The notes beneath the pieces are model-generated. The model saw only the letters and a list, made by a program, of their open reading frames with translations. It ran no database searches and was not told the origin of the DNA. Positions 1-5,917 of a stretch of 6,150 nt of DNA are shown here, in pieces. Position 1 is the stretch's first letter, and each line of letters opens with the position of its first letter. Origin of the DNA: Gammaproteobacteria bacterium (GTDB taxonomy: Bacteria; Pseudomonadota; Gammaproteobacteria; Methylococcales; UBA2780). The stretch covers positions 1 to 6,150 of the forward strand of contig QNFJ01000133.1 in the NCBI GenBank assembly GCA_003646305.1, read 5' to 3'. A program made the translations under genes and the position numbers.

Positions 1-216
1 ATCCTCTCAATTCGTAATAAAGGGTTGATGATCGGCATCGAACTAGCCAAACCTTGCACAGAGCTTGTCTCAATTGCTCTGGAAAACAAACTATTGATCA
101 ATGTAGCATCAGGTAATACGATTAGACTGCTACCGCCGTTAGTCATAAGTGATGAAGAGGCTGTTCTTCTGGTTGAAAAACTGAGCCTTCTTATCGAAAA
201 TTTTACGAAAGAATAA
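1..216 (+). CDS. argD: Acetylornithine aminotransferase ArgD, C-terminal end (5' truncated by window)
   Basis: This is the last 71 codons of a gene that begins before the window. The frame is open from base 1 to the TAA at 214-216. The translation shows IRNKGLMIGIEL near its start and SGNTIRLLPPLVISDEEA further on. These are hallmarks of the C-terminal small domain of class III PLP-dependent aminotransferases of the ArgD type (the R/N-G-KGLM-G-EL strand and the N-x-IRLLPPL-ISDEE segment). ArgD transfers the amino group from glutamate to N-acetylglutamate semialdehyde, giving N-acetylornithine in the cytoplasm, and often also serves lysine synthesis as DapC. The PLP lysine lies upstream and cannot be checked. 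Other class III aminotransferases (AstC, GabT) share this tail, but argF starting 7 nt downstream strongly favours ArgD. Confidence 0.87.
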   Translation: MLSIRNKGLMIGIELAKPCTELVSIALENKLLINVASGNTIRLLPPLVISDEEAVLLVEKLSLLIENFTKE

Positions 217-223
217 AAAAATC

Positions 224-1126
224 ATGATATGCAGACATTTCCTTACCCTGAACGACTTAAGCGGTGCTGAATTAAAACAGCTTATCCAACGTGCTATAGA
301 ACTCAAAAAAATGCAGCATGAACGGGTTATTTTTGAACCTCTCAAAAATAGAGTGCTAGGAATGATTTTCGACAAATCATCCACCCGCACCCGCATCTCA
401 TTTGAAACAGGCATGGCCCACTTTGGTGGTAGCTCGATCTTTTTGTCTCCTCGCGACACACAACTGGGGCGAGGAGAGCCTATTGCAGATAGCGCTCGCG
501 TAATCTCCCGCATGGTTGACTGCATTATGATTCGCACGCACAGCCACGACAATATCACCCAGTTTGCCAAAAACTCTCAAGTGCCCGTGATTAATGCACT
601 AACTGATGATTTTCATCCTTGCCAGCTATTGGCCGATATGCAAACTTTCTGGGAACACCGTGGCGACATTCAAGGCAAACGGATTGTCTGGATTGGTGAT
701 GGAAACAATATGTGTCATTCTTATATCAATGCAGCCTGCTTACTTGATTTTGAATTGGTCGTTGCCTGCCCAGAAGGCTACGAGCCCGATGCATTACTCG
801 TTGAAAAAGCCGGGTCACGATTGACTGTTTTAAACGACGCAAAGATCGCAGCCAAAGATGCTGATCTTGTTGTGACCGACGTTTGGGCCAGCATGGGCCA
901 GGAAGAGGAACAGAAAAAACGTGAACTCGCATTTAACGGTTATCAGGTTAATGAAGAACTCATGTCGCTCGCTGCAAGTGATGCGCTTTTCATGCACTGC
1001 CTGCCCGCCCATCGAGGAGAAGAGGTCAGTGCTGGCGTAATTGATCACCCAGACAGTGTGGTATGGGATGAGGCAGAGAATCGACTTCATGCCCAAAAAG
1101 CACTTCTTGAATTTCTACTTGCCTGA
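224..1126 (+). CDS. argF: Ornithine carbamoyltransferase, anabolic
   Basis: This cytoplasmic enzyme condenses carbamoyl phosphate with ornithine to give citrulline, step 6 of arginine synthesis. The 300-residue product has the usual length of the anabolic enzyme. The carbamoyl-phosphate loop SSTRTR is at residues 52-57 and HPCQ is at 131-134. The ornithine-binding SMG loop lies in DVWASMG (219-225), and the signature HCLPAHRGEEV is at 258-268. The SMG and HCLPAHRG motifs separate it from aspartate carbamoyltransferase. The ATG at 224 gives the expected N-terminus (RHFLTLNDLS) and lies 7 nt after the argD stop, so it is probably cotranscribed with argD. The upstream purine-rich stretch (about 206-213) is only a weak ribosome binding site and is followed by a run of seven A. 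I see no ARG-box pair or local promoter. A catabolic ArcB role is less likely because no arc genes are present. Confidence 0.96.
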   Translation: MICRHFLTLNDLSGAELKQLIQRAIELKKMQHERVIFEPLKNRVLGMIFDKSSTRTRISFETGMAHFGGSSIFLSPRDTQLGRGEPIADSARVISRMVDCIMIRTHSHDNITQFAKNSQVPVINALTDDFHPCQLLADMQTFWEHRGDIQGKRIVWIGDGNNMCHSYINAACLLDFELVVACPEGYEPDALLVEKAGSRLTVLNDAKIAAKDADLVVTDVWASMGQEEEQKKRELAFNGYQVNEELMSLAASDALFMHCLPAHRGEEVSAGVIDHPDSVVWDEAENRLHAQKALLEFLLA

Positions 1127-1178
1127 TTATCGAACAATCACCTAAATTGAACCTATTACTTAATTAAACAGAGACCCG

Positions 1179-1184
1179 ATGTGA
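1179..1184 (+). promoter_or_regulatory. ATG-TGA start-stop pair overlapping the GTG start of the SH3 gene
   Basis: The bases read ATGTGA. The ATG at 1179-1181 is directly followed in its own frame by TGA at 1182-1184, and the GTG start of the SH3 gene is at 1181-1183 in another frame. A weak purine patch (AGAGA, 1170-1174) precedes both. If ribosomes pick the AUG they terminate at once, which could lower output from the GTG. This is direct sequence reading; any regulatory effect is inference. Confidence 0.4.
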
Positions 1185-1852
1185 AAAAACTTTTCATTCT
1201 ACTAACGACTCTAGTCGTACTCTCTTTTTCAGCATTTGCCGAGCAACAGGCATTTATTACAGACCAGCTTGAGGTCACCATGCGCACAGGCCAAAGCAGC
1301 CAGCATAAGATAAAGCGCATGCTAAAAAGCGGCAAACCTGTCAAGGTAATTGAGCAAAATAAAGAAACTGGTTACAGCAAGGTCAGGCTAAACAACGGCT
1401 CTGTGGGCTGGGTTCTAACACGGCAACTGGTCTACAAGCCCGTTGCCAGCTTACAGCTGAAATCAACCCTGAATAACCTGAGCATAATTAAAACCGAAAA
1501 CAAAAAGATAAAAGAAGAACTTTCTCTTTTAAAAGGCGAAGCTGGCAATACTGCAAATGAAAATAAAACACTCAGTGCGGAAACAGAAAAACTAAGTCAT
1601 GAGCTGGACAGTATCCGTGCGACTGCCGCAAGTGCGATTCAGGTTGCACAGGAAAAAGAGCTTCTACAGGAGCGCGTCGTTAACCTTGAGCGCGAAATGC
1701 AAACGATAACCAGAGAAAATCAGGCATTGCAGGATAGTTCTGCTCAAGACTGGTTCTTGATTGGTGGTGGTGTTCTCTTTGGTGGCATGCTGCTCGGCCT
1801 GCTCATCCCAAAAATCAGCTGGCGGAAAAAATCTAGCTGGGACTCTTTTTAA
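1181..1852 (+). CDS. TIGR04211-type (YgiM-like) SH3 and membrane-anchor domain protein
   Basis: This 223-residue protein starts at a GTG. Residues 1-20 form a signal peptide (MKKLF, hydrophobic core, cleavage expected after AFA). A bacterial SH3 domain covers about 22-88, including the conserved VRLNNGSVGWVLTRQL strand pair. A charged, Glu/Lys/Gln-rich coiled coil runs over about 89-187. One transmembrane helix spans about 191-210 (WFLIGGGVLFGGMLLGLLIP), followed by a basic WRKKSSW tail. The order and the GGGV..GMLLGLLIP anchor match the YgiM/TIGR04211 family of gammaproteobacteria. Topology would be a periplasmic SH3 domain and coiled coil with a cytoplasmic tail, because the positive charges follow the helix. 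The function is not established; a cell-envelope or peptidoglycan-binding role is inferred from the SH3b fold. In-frame upstream codons reach a stop at 1148-1150 with no ATG, so the GTG is the best start. It sits between argF and argE. Confidence 0.88.
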   Translation: MKKLFILLTTLVVLSFSAFAEQQAFITDQLEVTMRTGQSSQHKIKRMLKSGKPVKVIEQNKETGYSKVRLNNGSVGWVLTRQLVYKPVASLQLKSTLNNLSIIKTENKKIKEELSLLKGEAGNTANENKTLSAETEKLSHELDSIRATAASAIQVAQEKELLQERVVNLEREMQTITRENQALQDSSAQDWFLIGGGVLFGGMLLGLLIPKISWRKKSSWDSF

Positions 1853-1861
1853 CCCCCCCCC
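1853..1861 (+). repeat. Homopolymeric C9 tract upstream of argE
   Basis: Nine consecutive C lie immediately after the TAA of the SH3 gene and 8 nt before the argE ATG. The stop itself follows a run of five T (1846-1850), so the junction reads T5-AA-C9. Such tracts are prone to slippage in replication and to miscounting in sequencing. The tract is outside both reading frames, so length change would alter only spacing and leader structure. A C-rich stretch could pair with G-rich RNA such as a Shine-Dalgarno sequence, but none is evident nearby. Confidence 0.9.
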
Positions 1862-1869
1862 AACTTAAA

Positions 1870-3048
1870 ATGGTCAACCACCTGCCCGGTACGCTTGCAA
1901 TGATCGCTGCACTGATTGAGAAGCCCTCTGTCAGCTGCACCGACCCAGCATTCGATCAAAGCAACCTTTCCGTCATCAATCTGATTGCTGAATGGGCAGA
2001 AACGTTAGGATTTAATGTTGAGATAATGCCCCTTGCGGGCAACCCTGGTAAAGCCAACCTGATTGCTACACTTGGCAACAACAATCACCGAAATGGGCTG
2101 GTGTTATCTGGCCATACCGATACTGTTCCATTCGATGAGGCAAAGTGGCACTCAGACCCATTCAAGCTAGCCGAAAAGGATCAGCGACTTTATGGGCTCG
2201 GTTCAGCTGATATGAAATCTTTTTTTGCGCTCGCACTTTCCGCAGCAAACCGTTTCGATGCAAAAAAACTCCAGCAACCTTTAACTCTTATCGCCACCTG
2301 CGATGAAGAGAGCACAATGTCCGGTGCACGGATGCTTGTTGACCAGGCCATCAAACCGGGGCGTTACGCTATTATCGGCGAACCGACCAACCTTCACCCC
2401 GTTCGCATGCACAAAGGCATTATGATGGAGTCAATTATCATTCATGGAAAGAGCGGGCACTCCAGCGACCCAGAATTGGGTGCCAATGCCATTGAAGGGA
2501 TGCATAAAGTGCTTCAGTCACTACTTGAATGGCGTCAGGAGCTGCAAAAAAACAACCGTAATCCACTCTTCAAGGTTGATGTTCCCACAATGAATATTGG
2601 TTCAATTCATGGTGGGGACAATCCAAACCGGATCTGCTCACATTGTGAAACACAAATCGACATCCGCCCTCTACCCGGCATGGATATTGATGAGCTACGT
2701 TACAGTCTCAAAAAACGGCTTGAACCAATTCTGGACAGCACGTCTGGTCTGACATTAGAACTAAACTCCCTTTTTCCCGGCACGCCGCCGTTTGAAACAG
2801 CAGAAAGCGCAAAAATCATTCAATCTGCAGAACAGATTAGTGGTCACAGGGCAGGTGCCGTTGCTTTTGGGACAGAAGCGCCTTACCTAAACCAGCTTGG
2901 GTTGGAGACGGTTATTATGGGACCAGGTAGTATCGACCAGGCTCATCAACCCAACGAATTCCTGGCACTTGATCAAATTAACCCGACAATCTCTTTTCTG
3001 GAGAAGATGATTGGTCAATATTGTTTTTCGTCCGAGGCCGGTTTATGA
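1870..3048 (+). CDS. argE: Acetylornithine deacetylase (M20 family)
   Basis: This cytoplasmic metallohydrolase removes acetate from N-acetylornithine to give ornithine. The 392 residues are near the usual length (E. coli ArgE is about 383). M20 zinc-site motifs are complete: GHTDTV with H82, GSADMK with bridging D114, CDEES with E146 (general base) and E147 (metal), GEPT with E171, and AHQPNE with H359. The dimerisation/lid domain lies between about 178 and 290 and includes GKSGHSSDPELGANAIE. The GEPT-N-HPVR-HKG segment and C-terminal GTEAP..GPGSIDQAHQPNEF fit ArgE rather than DapE. The ATG at 1870 gives the standard N-terminus (LPGTLAMIAALI); a later ATG at 1900 would cut family-conserved residues. 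No Shine-Dalgarno sequence is visible before it. The gap to the SH3 gene is 17 nt and includes a C9 run. The stop overlaps the argA start. Confidence 0.95.
   Translation: MVNHLPGTLAMIAALIEKPSVSCTDPAFDQSNLSVINLIAEWAETLGFNVEIMPLAGNPGKANLIATLGNNNHRNGLVLSGHTDTVPFDEAKWHSDPFKLAEKDQRLYGLGSADMKSFFALALSAANRFDAKKLQQPLTLIATCDEESTMSGARMLVDQAIKPGRYAIIGEPTNLHPVRMHKGIMMESIIIHGKSGHSSDPELGANAIEGMHKVLQSLLEWRQELQKNNRNPLFKVDVPTMNIGSIHGGDNPNRICSHCETQIDIRPLPGMDIDELRYSLKKRLEPILDSTSGLTLELNSLFPGTPPFETAESAKIIQSAEQISGHRAGAVAFGTEAPYLNQLGLETVIMGPGSIDQAHQPNEFLALDQINPTISFLEKMIGQYCFSSEAGL
3034..3037 (+). promoter_or_regulatory. Shine-Dalgarno sequence that sets the argA start
   Basis: GAGG inside the last codons of argE lies 7 nt before the ATG at 3045. 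This spacing is near ideal and supports 3045 rather than the upstream in-frame TTG at 3021. It suggests argA is translated by reinitiation or coupled to argE translation. Confidence 0.7.
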
Positions 3049-4361
3049 GTGACGAAAAAGACTTTCTCGGCTGGTTTCGTGACTCTTCACCTTACATCCA
3101 CTCTCATCGTGGCTGTACATTTGTCGTCGCCTTTGGTGGTGAAGCGCTACTTTCTGATCACTTTTCCAGCCTGATTAATGATTTTGCGCTACTCAATAGC
3201 CTTGGCATACGACTAGTGCTTGTACATGGTATTCGCCCACAAATTGAAGAGCGGTTACTCGGTTATGATGGTTCAAGCCAATATAAAGATGGCCTGCGTA
3301 TCACCGATGATAAAGCCCTGCAATGTGTTAAAGAGGCAGCAGGTATTGTTCGTGTTGAAATTGAAGCGCGCCTCTCCATGGGGCTTCCCAACTCACCGAT
3401 GGCGGGCGCAAAAATCAGCGTCGCATCAGGAAACATGGTAACAGCCAAGCCATTAGGCGTTAGAGGTGGCACCGATTTTTGCCACACAGGTACCGTTCGC
3501 CGTATCGACAACGATGCCATTCACCAGAAACTGGATCAAAATAACATCGTATTGCTCTCCCCTATCGGCTACTCGTTAACAGGGGAAGTTTTTAACTTGA
3601 GTGCCGAGGCTGTGGCCACGGAAGCCGCCATTGCTCTTGGTGCTGATAAGTTACTGCTACTGCACGAAGATAGTGGCATCTTTAACCAAGAGCACCAGCT
3701 TTACCGCCAGCTCACAACTGCAGAGGCCAGCAGTTTACTGGAAAACCCGAACAGCCTCTCACCCTCCTCATCGAATCATTTACACGCAGCGGTCAAAGCC
3801 TGCGAAGCTGGCGTGACGCGCTGTCACGTGCTCGACCGAAAAATTGATGGCGCCCTTCTGCGCGAGCTTTTCACTCGCGATGGCGTTGGAACACTCATCA
3901 GCGCCGAACCATTTGAAAAGATTCGCCCAGCAACGCTTGATGACATTGCTGGCATCATCGATCTCATCCGCCCACTGGAAACAGAGGGCATCCTGATTGA
4001 ACGCCCGCATGAGAGGCTGGAGGCCGAGATTAATGACTACACCGTCATCAGCCGAGACGGCCTGATTATCGGCTGTAGTGCGTTACACCTGTTTAAAGAG
4101 GGAAAAAGTGGGGAAATCGCCTGCGTTGTTCTTCATCATCAATATCAAGGTGGATCAAGAGGCGAACAGTTATTGAGCTATATGGAAAAGCTGGCCCGTT
4201 CCGAAAAGCTCGAATCACTCTTTGTTCTCACTACCCAGAGCGAACACTGGTTTATTGAAAAGGGCTTCAAGCAGGCCACACCTGTCGACCTCCCCACATC
4301 TCGCCAGGCCAGCTACGATTCGCAACGAAAATCGAAGGTTCTCATCAAAAAACTTCCCTAG
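3045..4361 (+). CDS. argA: Amino-acid N-acetyltransferase (N-acetylglutamate synthase), classical ArgA
   Basis: The enzyme acetylates glutamate with acetyl-CoA, the first committed step of arginine synthesis and normally the arginine-feedback point. The product has 438 residues (E. coli ArgA 443). Residues about 1-285 form the amino-acid-kinase-like domain, which binds arginine in this family: FRDSSPYIHSHRG, FGGEAL, LGIRLVLVHGIRPQI, ARLSMGLPNSP, SGN, DFCHTG and SPIGYSLTGEVFNL. A GNAT domain covers about 292-436: IRPATLDDI, IRPLE.EGIL, the acetyl-CoA segment IACVVLHHQYQGGSRGEQLL (358-377), LFVLTTQSEHWF.EKGF and the ending QRKSKVL. The ATG at 3045 shares ATGA with the argE stop and has GAGG 7 nt upstream. 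An in-frame TTG at 3021 would add eight residues with no family support. No domain is broken, and bifunctional ArgHA or short ArgA forms are excluded by length. Confidence 0.96.
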   Translation: MSDEKDFLGWFRDSSPYIHSHRGCTFVVAFGGEALLSDHFSSLINDFALLNSLGIRLVLVHGIRPQIEERLLGYDGSSQYKDGLRITDDKALQCVKEAAGIVRVEIEARLSMGLPNSPMAGAKISVASGNMVTAKPLGVRGGTDFCHTGTVRRIDNDAIHQKLDQNNIVLLSPIGYSLTGEVFNLSAEAVATEAAIALGADKLLLLHEDSGIFNQEHQLYRQLTTAEASSLLENPNSLSPSSSNHLHAAVKACEAGVTRCHVLDRKIDGALLRELFTRDGVGTLISAEPFEKIRPATLDDIAGIIDLIRPLETEGILIERPHERLEAEINDYTVISRDGLIIGCSALHLFKEGKSGEIACVVLHHQYQGGSRGEQLLSYMEKLARSEKLESLFVLTTQSEHWFIEKGFKQATPVDLPTSRQASYDSQRKSKVLIKKLP

Positions 4362-4487
4362 CAAACAAATCCTGCTGCCATTAAGCACGTCTGAGCCACT
4401 CCAAAACTAGACTTTTCAACAGCCTCAACTATAACTACTTGAACAACCGATAGAATACTCTCAGGAAGAGCACGTAAATTCAGATAA
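4362..4487 (+). other. argA-cpdA intergenic spacer, no clear signal
   Basis: I see no rho-independent terminator after argA and no CRP-like TGTGA/TCACA palindrome. TAGAAT at 4451-4456 resembles a -10 box but has no matching -35 hexamer 16-18 nt upstream. A TTGAAC at 4439-4444 is too close to it. AGGAAGAG at 4463-4470 is a good ribosome-binding sequence but ends 17 nt before the cpdA ATG, which is unusually far. The heptamer AGCACGT occurs twice in the spacer. The cpdA promoter may lie here, but I cannot place it. Confidence 0.3.
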
Positions 4488-5327
4488 ATGGCTGTATCAC
4501 AAGAAAAACACTCTGGCGAAGGCTTTAGTAAAGACAATAATGGGCTAAATATCGTGCAGTTGACCGACTTGCACCTGTTTGCCGACCCTGAAAGCCGGCT
4601 GCTTGGCATTCAAACTGAAGAGAGCTTTCTCTCGGTTCTGGAGCTTGCTCAGAAACAGCACGCAAAGCCCGACTTGATGCTATTCACCGGCGACCTGACA
4701 CAAGATGCTTCTGCGGCAGCATATCAGCGTCTCCAGGACTATTTAAGTAAACTGGATATTCCCTGCTATTGCCTGCCCGGCAATCATGACGATCCGGAAT
4801 TAATGCGCTCACTGTTAAATTTCAACAACATCAAGACCTCTTCCAGCATTCTGCAAAAAAAGTGGCAAATCATCTGCCTGAATAGCAAACTTCCCGGTTC
4901 AGAAGGCGGCCATCTTGCAGCTAAAGAACTAAAGCTGCTCAAGCAGAGCCTGAAATCCCACCCAGACAAGCCAACTCTGATTGTGCTTCACCACCCACCC
5001 CTTCCGGTGGGAAGTCCATGGCTCGATACCATGACGCTCGATAACCCGGATGCGCTCTTTGAAATTATCCACCAGAACCCGCAGGTAAAAGGATTATTAG
5101 TTGGCCATGTCCACCAGGATCAGGACTGGCAGCAAAATGGCGTACGGTTACTGACAACGCCCTCGACCTGCTTCCAGTTCAAACCCAACAGCCGCGATTT
5201 TGCGCTTGACCAACAACCACCTGGCTATCGCTGGCTAAGCCTGCACCAAAATGGCTCTATTGAAACTGGCATATCCCGTCTCGCATCCATGCCCGAGGGG
5301 CTCAATAACGGTTCGCTGGGATACTAA
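4488..5327 (+). CDS. cpdA: 3',5'-cyclic-AMP phosphodiesterase CpdA (class III metallophosphoesterase)
   Basis: This cytoplasmic enzyme hydrolyses cAMP to AMP and so lowers CRP-cAMP signalling. At 279 residues it is close to E. coli CpdA (275). All calcineurin-like motifs are present: D27-x-H29 in QLTDLHLF, GD69LTQD, GNH100D, H168-H169 in LHHPPLP, and GH207VH209Q. CpdA-specific features are LLGIQTEESF after the first motif, PVGSPWLD (173-180), and ATPSTC-like TTPSTCFQFKP (223-233). The ending GY (residues 278-279) also matches the E. coli protein. The first 19 residues are a hydrophilic, variable extension. A TAA sits directly before the ATG in frame, so no longer N-terminus is possible. It lies 126 nt after argA on the same strand, and its last 4 bp overlap the convergent rppH. 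A relative acting on other cyclic nucleotides cannot be excluded. Confidence 0.93.
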   Translation: MAVSQEKHSGEGFSKDNNGLNIVQLTDLHLFADPESRLLGIQTEESFLSVLELAQKQHAKPDLMLFTGDLTQDASAAAYQRLQDYLSKLDIPCYCLPGNHDDPELMRSLLNFNNIKTSSSILQKKWQIICLNSKLPGSEGGHLAAKELKLLKQSLKSHPDKPTLIVLHHPPLPVGSPWLDTMTLDNPDALFEIIHQNPQVKGLLVGHVHQDQDWQQNGVRLLTTPSTCFQFKPNSRDFALDQQPPGYRWLSLHQNGSIETGISRLASMPEGLNNGSLGY

Positions 5328-5812
5328 TTTTTAGCCAGAAAACCCTGTAAGTGAGGCTCGAGTTCCTTCAACGCCTGCTGATAGACTTCCTGTTTAAAAT
5401 CAACAACATTTTTGGCTGGCTCCCAATAATTCACCCACTCCCACGCTTCAAACTCGGGTCTATCCGAACAATCAAAGCAAACATGCTCTTCGTCACTAAT
5501 TAGCCGGAGCAAAAACCATATCTGCTTTTGGCCGATACAAACATGGCGCGAATTCCGGCGGACAAAACGCTCTGGCAAAAGATAACGTAGCCAGTCTTCC
5601 GTCTGACCCATAATCTCAACATGCTCGGGCATTAAACCAATCTCTTCTCTAAGCTCGCGAAACATCGCCACTTCAGGCTTTTCATGCGCGCGTATCCCAC
5701 CCTGTGGGAATTGCCATCCTCTCTGACCTATTCTCTGAGCCCAGAGTACCTGTCCTACATCGTTACTTAAAACGATGCCTACATTAGGGCGATAACCTTC
5801 TTCATCAATCAT
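5324..5812 (-). CDS. rppH: RNA pyrophosphohydrolase (Nudix), RppH
   Basis: RppH removes pyrophosphate (or phosphates stepwise) from the 5' end of RNA, leaving a monophosphate that stimulates RNase E decay; it acts in the cytoplasm. The 162-residue product begins MIDEEGYRPNVGIVL and has WQFPQGGI, both typical of this branch. The Nudix box spans residues 38-60 with G38, E44, R52-E53, E56-E57 and G59 all present. Downstream blocks also match E. coli RppH: WLRYLLPERFVRR, VCIGQKQIWFLL, PEFEAWEWVNYW and VVDFKQEVY. It is shorter than the 176-residue E. coli form because it lacks the basic C-terminal tail. Its TAG overlaps the convergent cpdA stop by 4 bp, leaving no room for a terminator between the genes. 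No strong Shine-Dalgarno sequence is seen before the ATG. A HAD phosphatase gene is divergent from it. Confidence 0.95.
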   Translation of the reverse strand: MIDEEGYRPNVGIVLSNDVGQVLWAQRIGQRGWQFPQGGIRAHEKPEVAMFRELREEIGLMPEHVEIMGQTEDWLRYLLPERFVRRNSRHVCIGQKQIWFLLRLISDEEHVCFDCSDRPEFEAWEWVNYWEPAKNVVDFKQEVYQQALKELEPHLQGFLAKN

Positions 5813-5917
5813 GGGGTATCATTACCGTTCAATTCATTCAGGGCTAACGCCCACTATTAGAGTGATTCTACAATTATTCTTCCTTAAAATCCTTTGTTAT
5901 CCCTTTGGCATTTATTT
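5813..5917. promoter_or_regulatory. Divergent rppH / HAD phosphatase intergenic region
   Basis: This 105-nt AT-rich spacer must hold the start signals of both divergent genes unless rppH is read from farther upstream. On the plus strand TAAAAT at 5885-5890 resembles a -10 box for the HAD gene. On the minus strand TAGAAT (complement of 5865-5870) resembles a -10 box for rppH. Neither has a good -35 at 16-18 nt. A small inverted repeat GGGC-TAAC-GCCC at 5841-5852 would sit in the rppH leader. The promoter calls are weak; the location is inferred from gene layout. Confidence 0.35.

Noticed and set aside
139..570. 143-codon open frame on the minus strand
   Set aside because: It lies fully antisense to the argD end and argF, has no family resemblance, and is explained by the strong coding bias of argF.
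830..1096. Minus-strand frame opposite the conserved end of argF
   Set aside because: Antisense to HCLPAHRGEEV and other conserved argF codons; a shadow frame.
1147..1175. TTGAAC upstream of the SH3 gene as a -35 box
   Set aside because: No -10-like hexamer at 16-18 nt downstream; only poor matches.
3021..3044. Extended argA N-terminus from TTG
   Set aside because: The extra residues are argE coding sequence read in another frame. The ATG at 3045 has a well-spaced GAGG and matches family length.
3263..3520. 85-codon minus-strand frame within argA
   Set aside because: Shadow of the argA kinase-like domain; no ribosome binding site or recognisable motif.
4439..4456. TTGAAC and TAGAAT as a promoter for cpdA
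   Set aside because: The spacer between them is only 6 nt, far below the 16-18 nt needed.
4358..4609. 83-codon minus-strand frame across the argA-cpdA gap
   Set aside because: Covers most of the gap but runs into the conserved cpdA metal motif on the other strand; the product looks like no known family and no start signals are seen.
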